This document shows positions 43,101-54,140 of a stretch of DNA of 64,000 nt, piece by piece (position 1 is the first letter of the stretch; each line of letters opens with the position of its first letter). Below the pieces are notes generated by a model. The model saw only the letters and a program-made list of their open reading frames with translations. It was not told where the DNA came from and did not search any database. Source of the stretch: Torymus aiolomorphi (taxonomy: Eukaryota; Arthropoda; Insecta; Hymenoptera; Torymidae); assembly GCA_036365515.1 (NCBI GenBank), contig CM070877.1, positions 119,046,321 through 119,110,320 on the forward strand, written 5' to 3'. Made by a program: the position numbers and the translations under genes.

Positions 43101-46100
43101 GAAAATTTCAACCAATCAGCGTGGCTCCGACATCCCCTTAAGGGGATGCCATACTCGTACCATTACCGACCGAGCAATTCACACAGTTTTAAGCTGATTA
43201 TAAAAAAAGTACGTCGAATCATAAAAAATCAAGAGAACACTCTTCTGTGTTTTTTAACGTTCTATCACCCAGTCAAAGTTTGGAGTCGAAATATCAAGTT
43301 GTTTTTGCAAAAACTTTGAACAAAGCGAAATTTAATTTCGTTCAAACTTTTTGAAAAAACGGCTTGATATTCCGACTCCAAACTTTGACTGGGTGATAGA
43401 ACGTTAAAAAACACAGAAGAGTGTTCTCTTGATTTTTTATGATTCGACGTACTTTTTTTATAATCAGCTTAAAACTGTGTGAATTGCTCGGTCGGTAATG
43501 GTACGAGTATGGCATCCCCTTAAGGTAGTTCTTCTCTTCACATTGCAAAAACTGAAAAAGCTTCTGAAAAAAATATACAAATATTCTTCAAAGTCACAGA
43601 AATGATACCATATGTTTGTTTACATACATTGCGGAACAAATTTTTGAGAAAAAAATTCTTGAAAATGGTTATTTTTACATGAGAGTAAATGAGTGCTATA
43701 TCAACTGTGACAGAAAGTAATAGAATTACTCATCAAAAAAACTGGACTTCAAAAAGAAAAACATAGCTTAAGAAATATGAAATTCGGCTCTTTCTATTAA
43801 GTTTATCAAATATGTGTCAAGCCGATCTTTTTAAAAAGATATTAATGATTATAAACACAAATAGCAGACGACGTGCACGAGAGCGAGAGAGACAGAACGA
43901 CGCCCATGGTATAGTTTGTGCTTTCGCTGAGCAACAAACTGTAGTGCCCGAGGAGAACCCCCTTAAATGTGTTCCGCTTTCGGGTATTGGGAACCATGAG
44001 GCACCTAAAATGAGACAAAGATTTGACTTCTCACGCTACTGAAATATAACCTCGAAAAGTTTGGATACCGTTTGCAATCAATTAAAAGAGTAAATTAAGA
44101 CAAAATTGATGTGTATAGTATCACAAATAATGCTAACAAAGTAATGCCGTTACTCCATTAACATTTTCCTTAATATAAATTAAGTGATCGAGATTCGTTC
44201 GGTTTTCGAGTATTTTTGCGATGTATCTCGAATTATTGCGAGGTAATCTCGAAGCGAGAAAGAAAGCGAGAAAGAACGGAACGACGGCGCGCGTAGCGCG
44301 CCAATTAACACTAGTTTAGTAGTTATTTCACTGCGTTCCCGACTTTGGTCCCATTTTTAATTTGTCCCGATTTCGGGTACTTTACCTTATTAAGGCACAC
44401 AGTTCAAGTTGTCATTCAAATACAATCAATAATAGTGTAAAATTTTGTAACAGACTATCGGCGCTTATAGTTATAGGTAAAACTTTTTTCTTATTTCAAT
44501 AATTAAGAAAATGACTTATTTACCATTTTTTTTGGGCTCGATTTCAGAAATGGACACTTCCTTAGATTTATCGATTTCTGCTGCGCCACTCTCGTAACTT
44601 AAATTTCTTCTTAAAAAATTTGTCTGGCCTGCAGACAATGGAGTATGTGGCGTCGTTGGAGTAACAGGAGAGAATGCAGATTCTTCATCAAATGTGAAAT
44701 ATTCTACTCCACTACCAGTATGCTCCGATTCTTCTGAGAAGTATTCATCTAGAGCTAGTTTTGCAGCCTGGAATGATAAGATTTTATTAGAATTTTCAGA
44801 TTGTTTCAAAAGTGAGGTGCGGAAACAAAATTATTAATTCAAGAATATTATTTAAAGAGGACCTACCCTAGTGGAAATATCATTTGTTCAAAACTGTTTA
44901 AAACTGTTCAAAACTGTTTAAAATTGTTCAAAAGTACGTATTTTTGGACGTTTATAACAGTTTTGAACAGTTTTGAACACTTTTAAACAGTTTTAAACTT
45001 TTGTATGAAAATAGTATTAATCAACAAGAATTTGTTTAGAACAGTTTTGAACAGTTATGAACGATTTTAAACAGTTTTGACCAGTTTTAAATAGTTTTAA
45101 ACGGTTTTGAACATTTATGAACAGTATTAAACAGTTTTGAACAGTTTTAAATGGTTATAAACAGTTTTGAACAATTTTAATTATTAATACTATTCATACT
45201 ATTTTAAAACAAAAGTTCGAAACTGTTTAAAACTATACGAAAGTGTTCAAAACCGCTTAAAACTGTTTAAAACCGTTCATAACTATTCAAAACCGTTTTA
45301 AACTGTTCCAAAAAAATTCTTATTGATTAATACTATTTTCACAAAAAAGTTCAAAACTGTTCAGAACTGTTTAAAACTGTTCAGAACTGTTTAAAACTGT
45401 TCAGAACTGTTTAAAACTGTTCAAAACAGTTTAATCAAAGAGCAACATTCAATTTTTGGATTGATCATATCTTTTTTTTTCTCTTCAGTAATCAACCTCC
45501 TTAAGGTAGTTCCTCAATATTCGTGAAAATGAGACTCAGACACCGAAAAATTCTATTACAATCTTTAATAAACAAAGAATTTTTTACAATTCTTGTGTGC
45601 GATATTTTAGATCGTTTGTCAATTCGGTTATGGAATTATTCAACTTCAAAGTTCAACTTTTAAGTTGAACGAGTTTTCATACACGGGTTCTTATGGCAGT
45701 ACCTTGGTAAAGCAAAAAACACTTAGGATGCGATTCTTTAAAAATGATAAGAATGATTAAAGAAAACTACTGGCAATATAGTAAATATACAAGAGAATAT
45801 ACAAGAGAATGTTTACACGAAATGTGAACGCGATAGACGACGTCGATTCCGAGTACTGCGGCAAAACGGTAAACATACGATCGAGTTCGTTGGCTGCGGG
45901 AGGGGGTGCGCGGGGCAGCGGCACACGGTCCGAGGGGACCCCCTCCTCACACCCCGGGAGCTGAGAGCTACCCAACCTCCTTAAGGGGATGCCTTACTCG
46001 TACTATTACCGACCGAGCAATTCACACAGTTTCAAGCTGATTAAAAATAAAATACGTCGAATCACAAAAAATCAAGAGAACACTCTTCTGTGTTTTTTAA

Positions 46101-49100
46101 CGTTCTATCATCCAGTCAAAGTTTGGAGTCGAAATATCAAGCCGTTTTTTCAAAAACTTTGAACGAAATTAAATTTCGCTTTGTTCAAAGTTTTTGCAAA
46201 AATGACTTGATATTTCGACTCCAAACTTTGACTGGATGATAGAACGTTAAAAAATACAGAAGAGTGTTCTCTTGATTTTTTATGATTCGACGTACTTTTT
46301 TTATAATCAGCTTAAAACTGTGTGAATTGCTCGGTCGGTAATGGTACGAGTATGGCATCCCCTTAACGGGGTGCCATAGTCCTATTATTACCGACCGAGC
46401 AATTCACACAGTTTCAAGCTGATTAAAAATAAAATACGTCGAATCACAAAAAATCAAGAGAACACTCTTCTGTGTTTTTTAACGTTCTATCATTCAGTCA
46501 AAGTTTGGAGTCGAAATATCAAGTCATTTCTGCAAAAACTTTGAACAAACGAAATTTAATTTCGTTCAAAGTTTTTGAAAAAACGGCTTGATATTTCGAC
46601 TCCAAACTTTGACTGGATGATAGAACGTTAAAAAACACAGAAGAGTGTTCTCTTGATTTTTTGTGATTCGACGTATTTTATTTTTAATCAGCTTGAAACT
46701 GTGTGAATTGCTCGGTCGGTAATAGTACGAGTAAGGCATCCCCTTAATAGTATATTTCGACACGGGTGGGGAAGTCGATTATTTAGCTGGTGTGACTTTT
46801 TGCACGAGCGAAGCGAGTGCGAAAAAGTCACACCACCTAAATAATCGACTTACGCACTAGTTTCGAACGGTATTTTATACCACGAGCGCCGAAAAATCAT
46901 ATCAAAGTTGTGATTTTGAGGTTAGAGTGGTATAAATATTTTTTATTACTAGGTATAACTTTTTATTTTTAGACACTATTTTTATTATACGCTATTTTAT
47001 ATTTTTAATTTATCTTATGACTAAGATAACAATGACGCAGGAGACGTAAAACATCATTTGGATTTTTTTACTTTGCTGTAAAATACCTTTAAAAAGTAAT
47101 TTTCATGTGTTCATAACACACATTAATTTTACTTTTTGAACATTTTTCTATCGATTATATTGAAGTATAAATAATATAGTTAAAGTGTTTCGCAAAAAGT
47201 CGTCAAGTGCAACCAGATTTAAACTTTTGCGTCTTACAAAATACCTTACATTATTATACGTAAGGGGCTTGTGGTACTATACTTGTCGCCATGTTCTTAG
47301 GTGTTTTGGAATTGATTGAAAACGATGTCGGATGATAAATTGCATGAAGAGCAATTATGCATTATGCAAAACTAAGACACCATTGCCCCTTGTAATAATT
47401 CACTCTATTATGCTGCAAAGTTTTAAACCAATATTCCAAAACATCTACGAATGTCTTTTTTACAAATTATACAACCAAATCATAAATTTTGTTGAAATAC
47501 CATTTGTAGAATGAATTATTTTAAAATTTTTAAAATATGTAATTAATTTAGCCCGATCGGTAACAATGGACTATCGGACCCTCTGAAGGAGATGCCTTTT
47601 ACCGACACAGTCATCTGGTTAATTAAATATTTATTATTAACTTTTTCGGAAATTTCTACGCATATAGGTAAACTTATTATCTAATTCCCGGTCAAATTTC
47701 GGATAAATCTATTGGGAAATAAAGACGAAATTATCAAAATTGCAAGATGTATTTTGGGGTTAACATATTATGCGACGAATCGATTTTTCAAATTTTGTCT
47801 TTATTTTTCAATTGATTTGTCTAAAATTTGGCCTATGATTAGATAATAAATTTATTTTTGTGTCTCTGCTCACAGAATTCAAGAAACGGCCTGTAATAAT
47901 AAATGTAAGAATACCCCAGGGCATCAAACTTTAAACTGTTACCAACCGAGTAAATTTTATAGTTATGAGGCTATAGAAAAAGAAATACTTCAATTATATA
48001 AAAATCAATAATGCATTTCTTTAAATTTTACAATATTCTACCACTATATGAAAATTTCAAGTTAAAATATCAATTTTTTCTTGCTTAGTCTAAACAAAAT
48101 TTTGAGGTGTTATGTTTTGGTGGAGCATGGTACTTATATATACCATGAAGTGGTATAGAGTTGGATTCTTGGTTTGAAAGTTCTTTAGAAAAGAACTGTT
48201 CTATTTCATTTACAAAATTTACTATTATAGCATTACATACCCGGACGAGATCTAAATTACTGCCAGTAATTTTTAAAGAATGTGGTCCAACAGTAACAGT
48301 ATACTTATATTCGCCAATACTGGCGTCGTTGGTGGACAAACTGTGAAGAAGAGATGAGCGCAATGACGAATGTTGCTGTTGTAATCTATTGCTTTCATCA
48401 GATGCACTACTATTTAATGAAGAACTTGATCCCCCAATACCACTTTTCTCTCGTCCACCTTGTTCGATTCGCACAGGTGATGCGTTTCGTTGAATTGTAT
48501 CTTTTATTAAATCCTTCGCATAACTGCAAAAAATGGAAATGGGAATTGAAAAAGAAAAGTTTTAAAAACTATTGAATAGTTTAATTTTACTTACTGTATC
48601 TTGTCCTCGGAAGTACCCGTTATTTGGACAAGTCGTTCTTTTGCTCCAGGGTTCACTAAAAAATTCTTTTGGTTTAATACTAATTCAATTCACGGAAATA
48701 TTAATCTCAAGTTCTTTATCTTATTAATTGGTTTATCAGTTGTAACATATTTTAAGAATGTTACCAAATATCACATGTTATTAGAAAAGGGCACATTAAA
48801 CTTTGATTTTAATGTTACATTTCACATAAAAAATTAGATTAAACTGTTTATACTTAAGTACATATTAAAATGCAAGATGAAAAAAAAAAAAAAATAAACA
48901 AGAATATGTGATGAATATATTTAGTATTGTTTAGAAATTCATGTTAAAGGACACTCAGTGCTTCATGCTTAGAATAGCTGTTATGAAAAACAATCCTATA
49001 GGATTTATTTCTGTTTATTTTAGAAAAGATAATTATTTTTATAAATCAAACCATGAATAAATTTCGAGAATCTTATCCAAGATTATTTTTATAAGAAATA

Positions 49101-50566
49101 ATTATAATTAACTAAATAAGATAATTTTATTTATATCAATTTAGATTAATAAACATAAATTAATAAGAAATAATTATCTTTTCTAAAAAAAATAAGTATT
49201 ATTCTAAATTTTAGTTGTGAACTCTAAAATAAAATTATTATTATATGACTATTAGAAAATTTGTAAGAAAAAAAAATAAAAATATAAAAGACTTATAGAT
49301 TATCATTGTTGTGCTTCATTATTAGATTAATTAAGTGGATCTGATGCATGAGCTTATTATTATCTCAAGCTTTACTTGCACGCCATTCCTATCTTTCACT
49401 TTACCTCTCTGGAAGGAGATGATTGTCTCGCTGAGTTCTTCAATCATGTGAACCCGTCGCCCTTTTATTCCCATCACTATATATTCGTGTAAATTAATTT
49501 AAAAAAAAAAAAATTACTTATATCTTGTTGTCTATTCAATTAACTTAATTTACTACAATTGCCCTTTCAATTCATAATGTATAGAAATCATATCTCAGAA
49601 AAAATAAATAAAGAAATCATAAAATTATTATAAAATATAATTTTACCTTTTCCGGAGTCACTGTTACGAATGACAACTTCATCTTTGCAATAGTTTTTGC
49701 CTGGTATACGAGTTGGCTTTGTAAATTTACCACTATTTTTTATTACTTCACCAGGACCAAGTAGGGGTGGTGATGTTGAATTCATATTCATCAATGATGG
49801 TGTCATCAGATTTGTTGGGGTATCAGGCGTGAGCAGCTCATTTTGCTAAATGAAATAGAAATGAGTAGTAATTTATTGTAATTCAATTTTAATTAAATGA
49901 ATATGTAATGTACTCACATTATCCAAATTCGAAAGCTTTTGAGAATAATAAGCATTCATGGATTCATTATGATGCCATTGTTTAGCTCTCAATTCAATCA
50001 ACTCCAGTAAATGAACCCTGGTCGTCATGTCTAACCGTTCATCTTGACTACCATTCCTTATAGCAATAAATGCTCTATCAAGTTGATCTAGGATAATAAT
50101 ATATTATTGTTAATTATAACAGATGGACATGATGATATATTAATTCCACAACACAATTTTGTTGAAATGAAAATAAACAAATCTGTTTAATTTCAATATT
50201 ATTATTAAAATAAAAGCAAAGTCTCACCTTTATAAATCATTTCTAGCTGATGAGAGTACAACTTCAAATGATTACACATGGTAACGATACTGGTTTGTAA
50301 GTTTTGATCGTAAAATCCGCTATTTAGGTGCATAGCAACATTGTCGATCAATGAGACTATGTCGTCGACTGCAAGACCAAAGAGCAATTGAGAAACGACG
50401 ATACTTTACTTAAATGGCGAAAGGTAGCTACTTTCGCGAAAGTAAAAAACGAAAACTCACCAGTCGTAATCCGCGTGTCGGTCGTTGGGCTGCGCTGGCT
50501 AATCTTCAGCGGCCGAGGCTTTTCCAGCTTCTTGATCGTTCGAGGTCTATTTACCGTGGTTGCCAT
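40050..50566 (-). CDS. mxt: Mextli (mxt), eIF4E-binding MIF4G/KH protein; 10 coding exons
   Basis: Coding exons on the minus strand: 50461-50566, 50228-50368, 49918-50087, 49647-49845, 49405-49476, 48595-48655, 48241-48523, 44524-44767, 41753-41871, 40050-40157. All introns are GT-AG and the phases agree, giving 1,503 nt and 500 residues. Residues about 36-140 form the MIF4G-like helical region (LDRAFIAIRNGSQDERLDMT), and about 190-262 a KH domain with the GIKGRR loop (GxxG at 208-211). Residues 426-465 (SYEILMQCAKGPFAKRPPVD) resemble the eIF4E-binding tails of 4E-T/eIF4G-like proteins, though I do not see a strict Y-x4-L-hydrophobic. Mextli promotes cap-dependent translation by linking eIF4E to ribosomal factors. 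This is the only intact host gene in the window. Confidence 0.9.
40750..41127. mobile_element. Palindromic TTAA element in mxt intron 9
   Basis: GGGGGTGTGGTACTCATGCA and near complement bound 378 bp; TTAA at 40,746-40,749 and 41,128-41,131. Arms AATTCTATATTATTAAAAT and CAGCTTGCGCAGTTTTGAGC. It lies 0.6 kb from the last exon. Confidence 0.82.
41753..41871 (-). CDS. mxt: mxt coding exon 9 (eIF4E-binding-like segment)
   Basis: Acceptor TTTCAG; DSSRELSYEILMQCAKGPFA then KRPPVDWDRIQKECPNIVRK; donor GTAGAA. The basic KRP after a hydrophobic helix is like other eIF4E-binding tails. The open frame continuing to 41,486 is intronic. Residues 426-465. Confidence 0.85.
42270..42640 (+). repeat. Dispersed two-unit repeat, copy 2
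   Basis: ACATATACGGAGCGCTTGAC and GTGTACGGAGCGCTTGACGA mark two ~160-bp units; plus-strand equivalent of 29,300-29,660. Confidence 0.65.
42680..43137. mobile_element. TTAA element, GGGGATGTAGGAGCG ends
   Basis: GGGGATGTAGGAGCG and GGCTCCGACATCCCC; TTAA at 42,676-42,679 and 43,138-43,141. Its inner part (TTTATATAATGCAATATTCT) is inverse to 35,840-36,040. Confidence 0.75.
43142..43519. mobile_element. TTAA foldback family 1, copy 3
   Basis: GGGGATGCCATACTCGTACC and complement, 378 bp; TTAA shared on the left with the previous element and on the right with the next. Confidence 0.88.
43524..43962. mobile_element. 439-bp TTAA element, twin 2
   Basis: Near-identical to 34,538-34,976 (two compensating 3-bp indels, very few substitutions). 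TTAA at 43,520-43,523 and 43,963-43,966. Confidence 0.82.
44524..44767 (-). CDS. mxt: mxt coding exon 8
   Basis: Acceptor TTCCAG; starts AAKLALDEYF, which continues LVR from exon 7 across a 3.5-kb intron, then an acidic stretch and SPVTPTTPHTPLS, possible proline-directed phosphosites; donor GTAAAT, phase 1. Residues 345-425. Confidence 0.85.
44866..45440. mobile_element. CCCTAG-type foldback MITE, copy 3 (right end missing)
   Basis: CCCTAGTGGAAATATCATTT start after TA; interior of AACTGTTCAAAACTGTTTAA words on one arm and complement on the other, ending in seven tandem copies (45,355-45,430). The matching right terminus is absent. In mxt intron 7. Confidence 0.75.
45505..45980. mobile_element. 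Possible TTAA element, GGTAGTTCC start
   Basis: Lies between two copies of CAACCTCCTTAAGG (45,493-45,506 and 45,973-45,986). Left start GGTAGTTCCTC, right end GAGCTACC plus CAACCTCC. The right 130 bp is GC-rich. Either an element with an unusually long direct flank or two overlapping insertions. Confidence 0.4.
45985..46362. mobile_element. TTAA foldback family 1, copy 4
   Basis: GGGGATGCCTTACTCGTACT and GGTACGAGTATGGCATCCCC; TTAA at 45,981-45,984 and 46,363-46,366. Confidence 0.88.
46367..46743. mobile_element. TTAA foldback family 1, copy 5
   Basis: Starts CGGGGTGCCATAGTCCTATT, ends GTACGAGTAAGGCATCCCC; shares TTAA 46,363-46,366 with copy 4 and has TTAA at 46,744-46,747. Two members of one family stand head to tail. 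Confidence 0.88.
46747..46940. repeat. ATAGTACAT hairpin module 4
   Basis: ATAGTATATTTCGACACGGG start; core CACGAGCGAAGCGAGTGCG; closes GTTAGAGTGGTATAAA. Nearly identical to 37,754-37,955 and, like it, directly after TTA(A). Confidence 0.7.
46941..48240 (-). other. mxt intron 7 remainder
   Basis: AT-rich intron sequence; no element ends or conserved ORFs recognised. Confidence 0.5.
48241..48523 (-). CDS. mxt: mxt coding exon 7
   Basis: Acceptor TTTGCAG; last KH helix (YAKDLIKDTIQRN), a Ser-rich linker, then YKYTVTVGPHSLKITGSNLD and LVR; donor GTATGT. Read-through past the donor adds 35 residues and a stop, which I regard as intron sequence. Residues 250-344. Confidence 0.85.
48595..48655 (-). 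CDS. mxt: mxt coding exon 6 (KH)
   Basis: 61-nt exon reading VNPGAKERLVQITGTSEDKI; acceptor TTTAG, donor GTAAGT. It ends the KH sheet. Residues 230-249. Confidence 0.85.
49405..49476 (-). CDS. mxt: mxt coding exon 5 (KH GxxG loop)
   Basis: Short exon VMGIKGRRVHMIEELSETII then SFQR, holding the KH GIKG loop. Too short to appear as an open frame of its own; identified by splice sites TATAG and GTAAAG and by phase. Residues 206-229. Confidence 0.85.
49647..49845 (-). CDS. mxt: mxt coding exon 4
   Basis: Acceptor ATTTAG; a Thr/Pro-rich linker, then the conserved LLGPGEVIKNSGKFTKPTRI and the first KH strand (DEVVIRNSDSGK); donor GTAAAA. Residues 140-205. Confidence 0.88.
49918..50087 (-). CDS. 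mxt: mxt coding exon 3 (MIF4G-like)
   Basis: Acceptor ATCCTAG; reads DQLDRAFIAIRNGSQDERLD, then LLELIELRAKQWHH; donor GTGAGT. Residues 83-139, end of the helical domain. Confidence 0.85.
50228..50368 (-). CDS. mxt: mxt coding exon 2 (MIF4G-like)
   Basis: Acceptor CTTGCAG at 50,369; reads VDDIVSLIDNVAMHLNSGFY and on to QLEMIYK; donor GTGAG. Residues 36-82. Confidence 0.85.
50461..50566 (-). CDS. mxt: mxt coding exon 1
   Basis: ATG at 50,566 (MATTVNRPRTIKKLEKPRPL), 35 codons plus one base, donor GTGAG at 50,460. The ATG is preceded by TTTTTTGCAG then ACA, a splice acceptor, so a non-coding 5' exon must lie upstream in the GC-rich region. Confidence 0.85.
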
Positions 50567-51700
50567 TGTCTGCAAAAAAGAGTAAAATTCGTTGAAAAGT
50601 GCACCGGGAGCGGGGCCAAGAAAGGCGGGGAACAGCAGCGAGAGAAAAACAATCGAGTGAGTGTACGCTACCCGCGCGGACACGAGCGAACAAAAGAAAA
50701 CAATTAAATACATTGCGTTCGCGGCCCACAAGAAGTGTCGCTCTGCTCGAACTCGTCAATATAACCTGAGAGTCGCCGCGAGCGCGCGCCTGAAAAACAA
50801 TAAACAATTTCCGCCCTCGGCAGCGGCGTGCCGCGGAATCCCGCCATTGTCGCTCGCGCCTTTTCGCAATTTGCATTAGAGAATTTGCACACGTACGCCA
50901 ATCGCTTCGAATTCCGGCTTGCCTCTCGCCGTGTCCGGCCAGACGGACCACGTCGTCGACGACGATGCCGACGACACAAAGGCAGCTCGCGAAAAGAAAG
51001 GCGTCATTTTAACTTTATCAAGGGCCTGCTAATTCGCGGAAAAGCACACACACAACACAACACTTGATGAACAAAGTCGTCCTTCTCGGCGACGTTCGCG
51101 CACTGCTTTGACACAAAAGCATCTCCGCTGGCTACGATGTGTTCTGCGTCGCGGGCGATTTAAAAATAACTCGCAAAAAGAAAGGGAAAAAAGGAATTTA
51201 CCGTGAAGAGACGGAGAGCGCGCGCGCAGAGAGATAGGCCCTTCTAGTAGTGTGTCGCGCACGGGAAAACGCCTATGTGTACTACTGTACTAGTTACAAG
51301 TACAGTAGCTCACTCACTCCGTGTGCAACCTCGAGTCTGTCTTCACTATACTCCGTCCCCGTCGGCCAACTCGATGGGTAGCACTCCGTGCATGCGAGTG
51401 AATATGTGCGCACCGCGCGCTCGACGACGTCGTGTGTATCTCCTTCCGCGAATTCCCAACGGTGTGCGCAAGCGCGCGCGCCTCTGCGTGAGCGAGCGGC
51501 GTCGACGGAGGAACTTTGAGAAGTGACGAGCATATAGCACCGCAACCCGCAAGCGCAGGAGGAAAGCTGCTGCGCTGCCACCACCCCCCTCCCCGCGACT
51601 CACTCCCGCGTGCGCGCCTCGCGCGCCGGCATGCGGCAGGGCCGGATCTCGAAGATTCAAAGGGGAACTGATACTTATCTATTATCTTACTTAGTGCCAC
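50567..51700 (-). promoter_or_regulatory. mxt: mxt promoter and 5' UTR region (GC/CpG-rich)
   Basis: Base composition changes sharply to CpG-rich just upstream of the mxt start. The acceptor before ATG implies a non-coding first exon here, but the start site could not be placed. Many overlapping ORFs on both strands are composition artefacts. Confidence 0.5.
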
Positions 51701-53980
51701 GGCATTGCCGGACATCCGAGTACCAAGTGTACTTTACTTCTACTTATAGTTTACAATGACTATTCATTGATCTCGAGTTTTGGCATATTTACTTTAAAAT
51801 GGCTATGAATCATGACTAACGAGTATCATGTGAAATTTTGTCTACAGAGAATATAAAAACCGATACAACTTGTACTTCTTTTTTAAAATTCTGTTTATGG
51901 ATCTTTATGTATAGAAAGTGCTATTATGTTTTGTTGTTTTAATTTTTTACAAAGGAATATAGCGCATGAAGTGGTATCGTTTAGAATAACAAAATTATAA
52001 GTAATTTATACAAAAATTTATAAATTAAAAAATTAAGGTAGGTACAAAAAATATCACTGACTTATTTAGCGTGGTATCTTTTCGAATTATTTGCATTCAT
52101 AACTTTGAACTTTGTGTGATATTATTAATATTTTTGACACTCTATACATAAAGTACCACTTTTACGCACGTTTACGTCGGGAAGCATGCTCAAAAATACT
52201 TAGCACTTTACGTACGGAGTGTCAAAAAGTACTATCATTACCAATCACCATAACATAAAGCGGAATTTATCACTTAAAATAATTAAATTATCTGGAAAAA
52301 ATTTGAAATTATTGGTATCTTTAAAATTAAATAAAACTTTATGTGAATGTTTTTGTTATTAAGTGTGCTAATGAGCATTTTAATGAACGACGAAAGTATT
52401 TATAGATTTAGAGAAAAAATTGAAGCACAAAAATCGTTATTCCGCTAGGTACAGAGCAGTAAGTAGCAGGAATTGGCACAATTTATGACTTTGAAAAAAC
52501 AAATATAGTATTTACTTATGCCTATTTTTTCATCGTTGATGTTAATTTTGTAATAAATGATTTACTCAAAGATACTGAGCTACCTACTGTACATTTGGCG
52601 TCATAAAAAATTTGTCTCGATTTTGATAACGTTATCTTACGCGTAAAAAAATCACGCGTTAAAGTGAAAGTGTTCATTTTAATTATCTCGAGTGACTGGG
52701 CCGTATACCACAGCTTTTGAAAACCAATGCCTAGGTATAACAATTTTTTTTCTCGAGAAACAAAAACGAAGGTGCCTAGGTATACTAATGAATGGGGCAC
52801 TTTGCCAGAGTACGTCGACGTTGGTCTAGGCCTGGCAAGTCGCGGGCACACATTATATGTAGCAGGCGAGAAAGAGGCGTGCGCGCACGCTCCCGGTAAC
52901 GGGAAGGGGTAAAAAACGCTCGGCTCAGCACGCGCCGCGAGATAGTAGGAAGCGAGAAAGAAAGAGTGAGAGGAAGAGGGAACAGAGCCAGCCCGAGATA
53001 GAAGACGGGGAGTAGGAGAGGCGCGCGCGTGTGCGAGCAAGAGAAAAATAAAGGAGACCATACCGTATAAGACGGACGCATGCATAGGTATATAAAGGCA
53101 CACTGCCGCATGCCTTCCATGCCCCCGCGCGCAGACCACAGCGCACGACGAGCCGCAGGGGGGCCTCTGTTTCGGCTGTCGGGCCCCTTCGTGTCCGTTA
53201 CTGCTTCGCGACCTCTCTCCACCGATGACGGCCGAACAATTAAGTAATCAAAGAGTACCAGTAGCGTGCCGCTCATGCGCTCGAGAGAAACCTGGCCTGA
53301 TTTTTATTGCAACCCGTTGGGCCCCCGTACACACTTGTCGCTTCTATATCCCAGTGGATTACTATAGAAAAAAGCCTCGTCACATTGACGCGCGCTCGCA
53401 AAATTCACTGTGCTGTTTTCTCTCTTCTCGCGCTCATCAGCTGAAAGCACTGCCAGAAAAGGGCCGAAAGGCTCTATCCCGTTGTCGCGCTGCCCCCTTT
53501 ATCTGCGCACTGCACCTTTAACGGGAACAGTCCCAACCGATGGGATTCCCCGAATACAGTCGGCAACGAGACGGCACGAATGACTCCTTGAAATGTACAC
53601 GCGCGCACTCACTATGTATTTATTGTATATACCTTCGTCGATGTGCAAGCTTCTTTCGAGACACCTCGGCTCACTGCGCGCCGCTGTCGCTGCTTTCGTC
53701 GTCGTCGTTGTTGAAATGCCGCTCTCCCTCGCTGCGCCGAGTACTATACACACGCGCTCGCTACACCTCGCGCCGCTCTCTTCCTCTATTTGTCTCGCCG
53801 TCTCGCTCCCACCTCCGCCTCTTCCTCCTTCTCGCGGCCCACGAGATTTTCTTCTCCCGCCACCCCGACTATATCTATATCTGCATCTGCTTATGTGTGC
53901 GCGCGCGTGTGCCTGTGTTTCTCTCTTTAATTCTCTACATACACGTATATTGTGCTAGCAGCACGATTCGAACTTTCTCA
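51701..53980. other. Intergenic: AT-rich then GC-rich, no gene recognised
   Basis: 51,700-52,700 is AT-rich unique DNA. 52,750-53,980 is GC-rich with purine and pyrimidine runs (GAGAGAGG, CTCTCTC). The ORFs here overlap on all frames and match no family I know. Confidence 0.4.
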
Positions 53981-53984
53981 CAAG

Positions 53985-54140
53985 TAGTATAAAAGGACTG
54001 CACTCGCTGTCGGCGAAAGTCACTAGAGGTGTACGGTCGCTAGGGAAAGCGCGGCCGCTCATCATCCACGGAGAGCTTTTCCTATATTCTTTCTTTCTCC
54101 TTTCTTTCGTAGCATGATTGCCCAATCTAGGTGACTGATT
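53985..54140 (+). promoter_or_regulatory. Possible plus-strand TATA promoter
   Basis: TATAAAAGG at about 53,988 followed 33 bp later by AAAGTCACTAG at a position suitable for an initiator, at the edge of the GC-rich block. No coding exon was recognised downstream in the window, so a real gene would need a long first intron. Confidence 0.3.

Larger units (their letters stand above)
42038..44395. mobile_element. Element with GTAAAGTACCCGAAA ends in mxt intron 8
   Basis: GTAAAGTACCCGAAAGCGGG on the left faces CCCGATTTCGGGTACTTTAC on the right. The interior is filled with nested TTAA elements and a copy of the dispersed two-unit repeat. A second inverted match to the left end is at 43,967-43,990 (ATGTGTTCCGCTTTCGGGTA), so the original border is uncertain. 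Confidence 0.45.

Noticed and set aside
48085..48240. Alternative C terminus of mxt by read-through after exon 7
   Set aside because: A good donor (GTATGT) lies at the exon end, and splicing to exon 8 restores the conserved protein; the read-through tail shows no conservation that I can recognise.
50357..51715. Several ORFs around the mxt promoter
   Set aside because: Only the part 50,461-50,566 fits splice sites and the mxt protein; the remainder is CpG-rich promoter sequence open on both strands.
52522..53992. Arg/Ser-rich ORFs in the GC-rich intergenic block
   Set aside because: No conserved motif and mutually overlapping frames; best read as low-complexity sequence.
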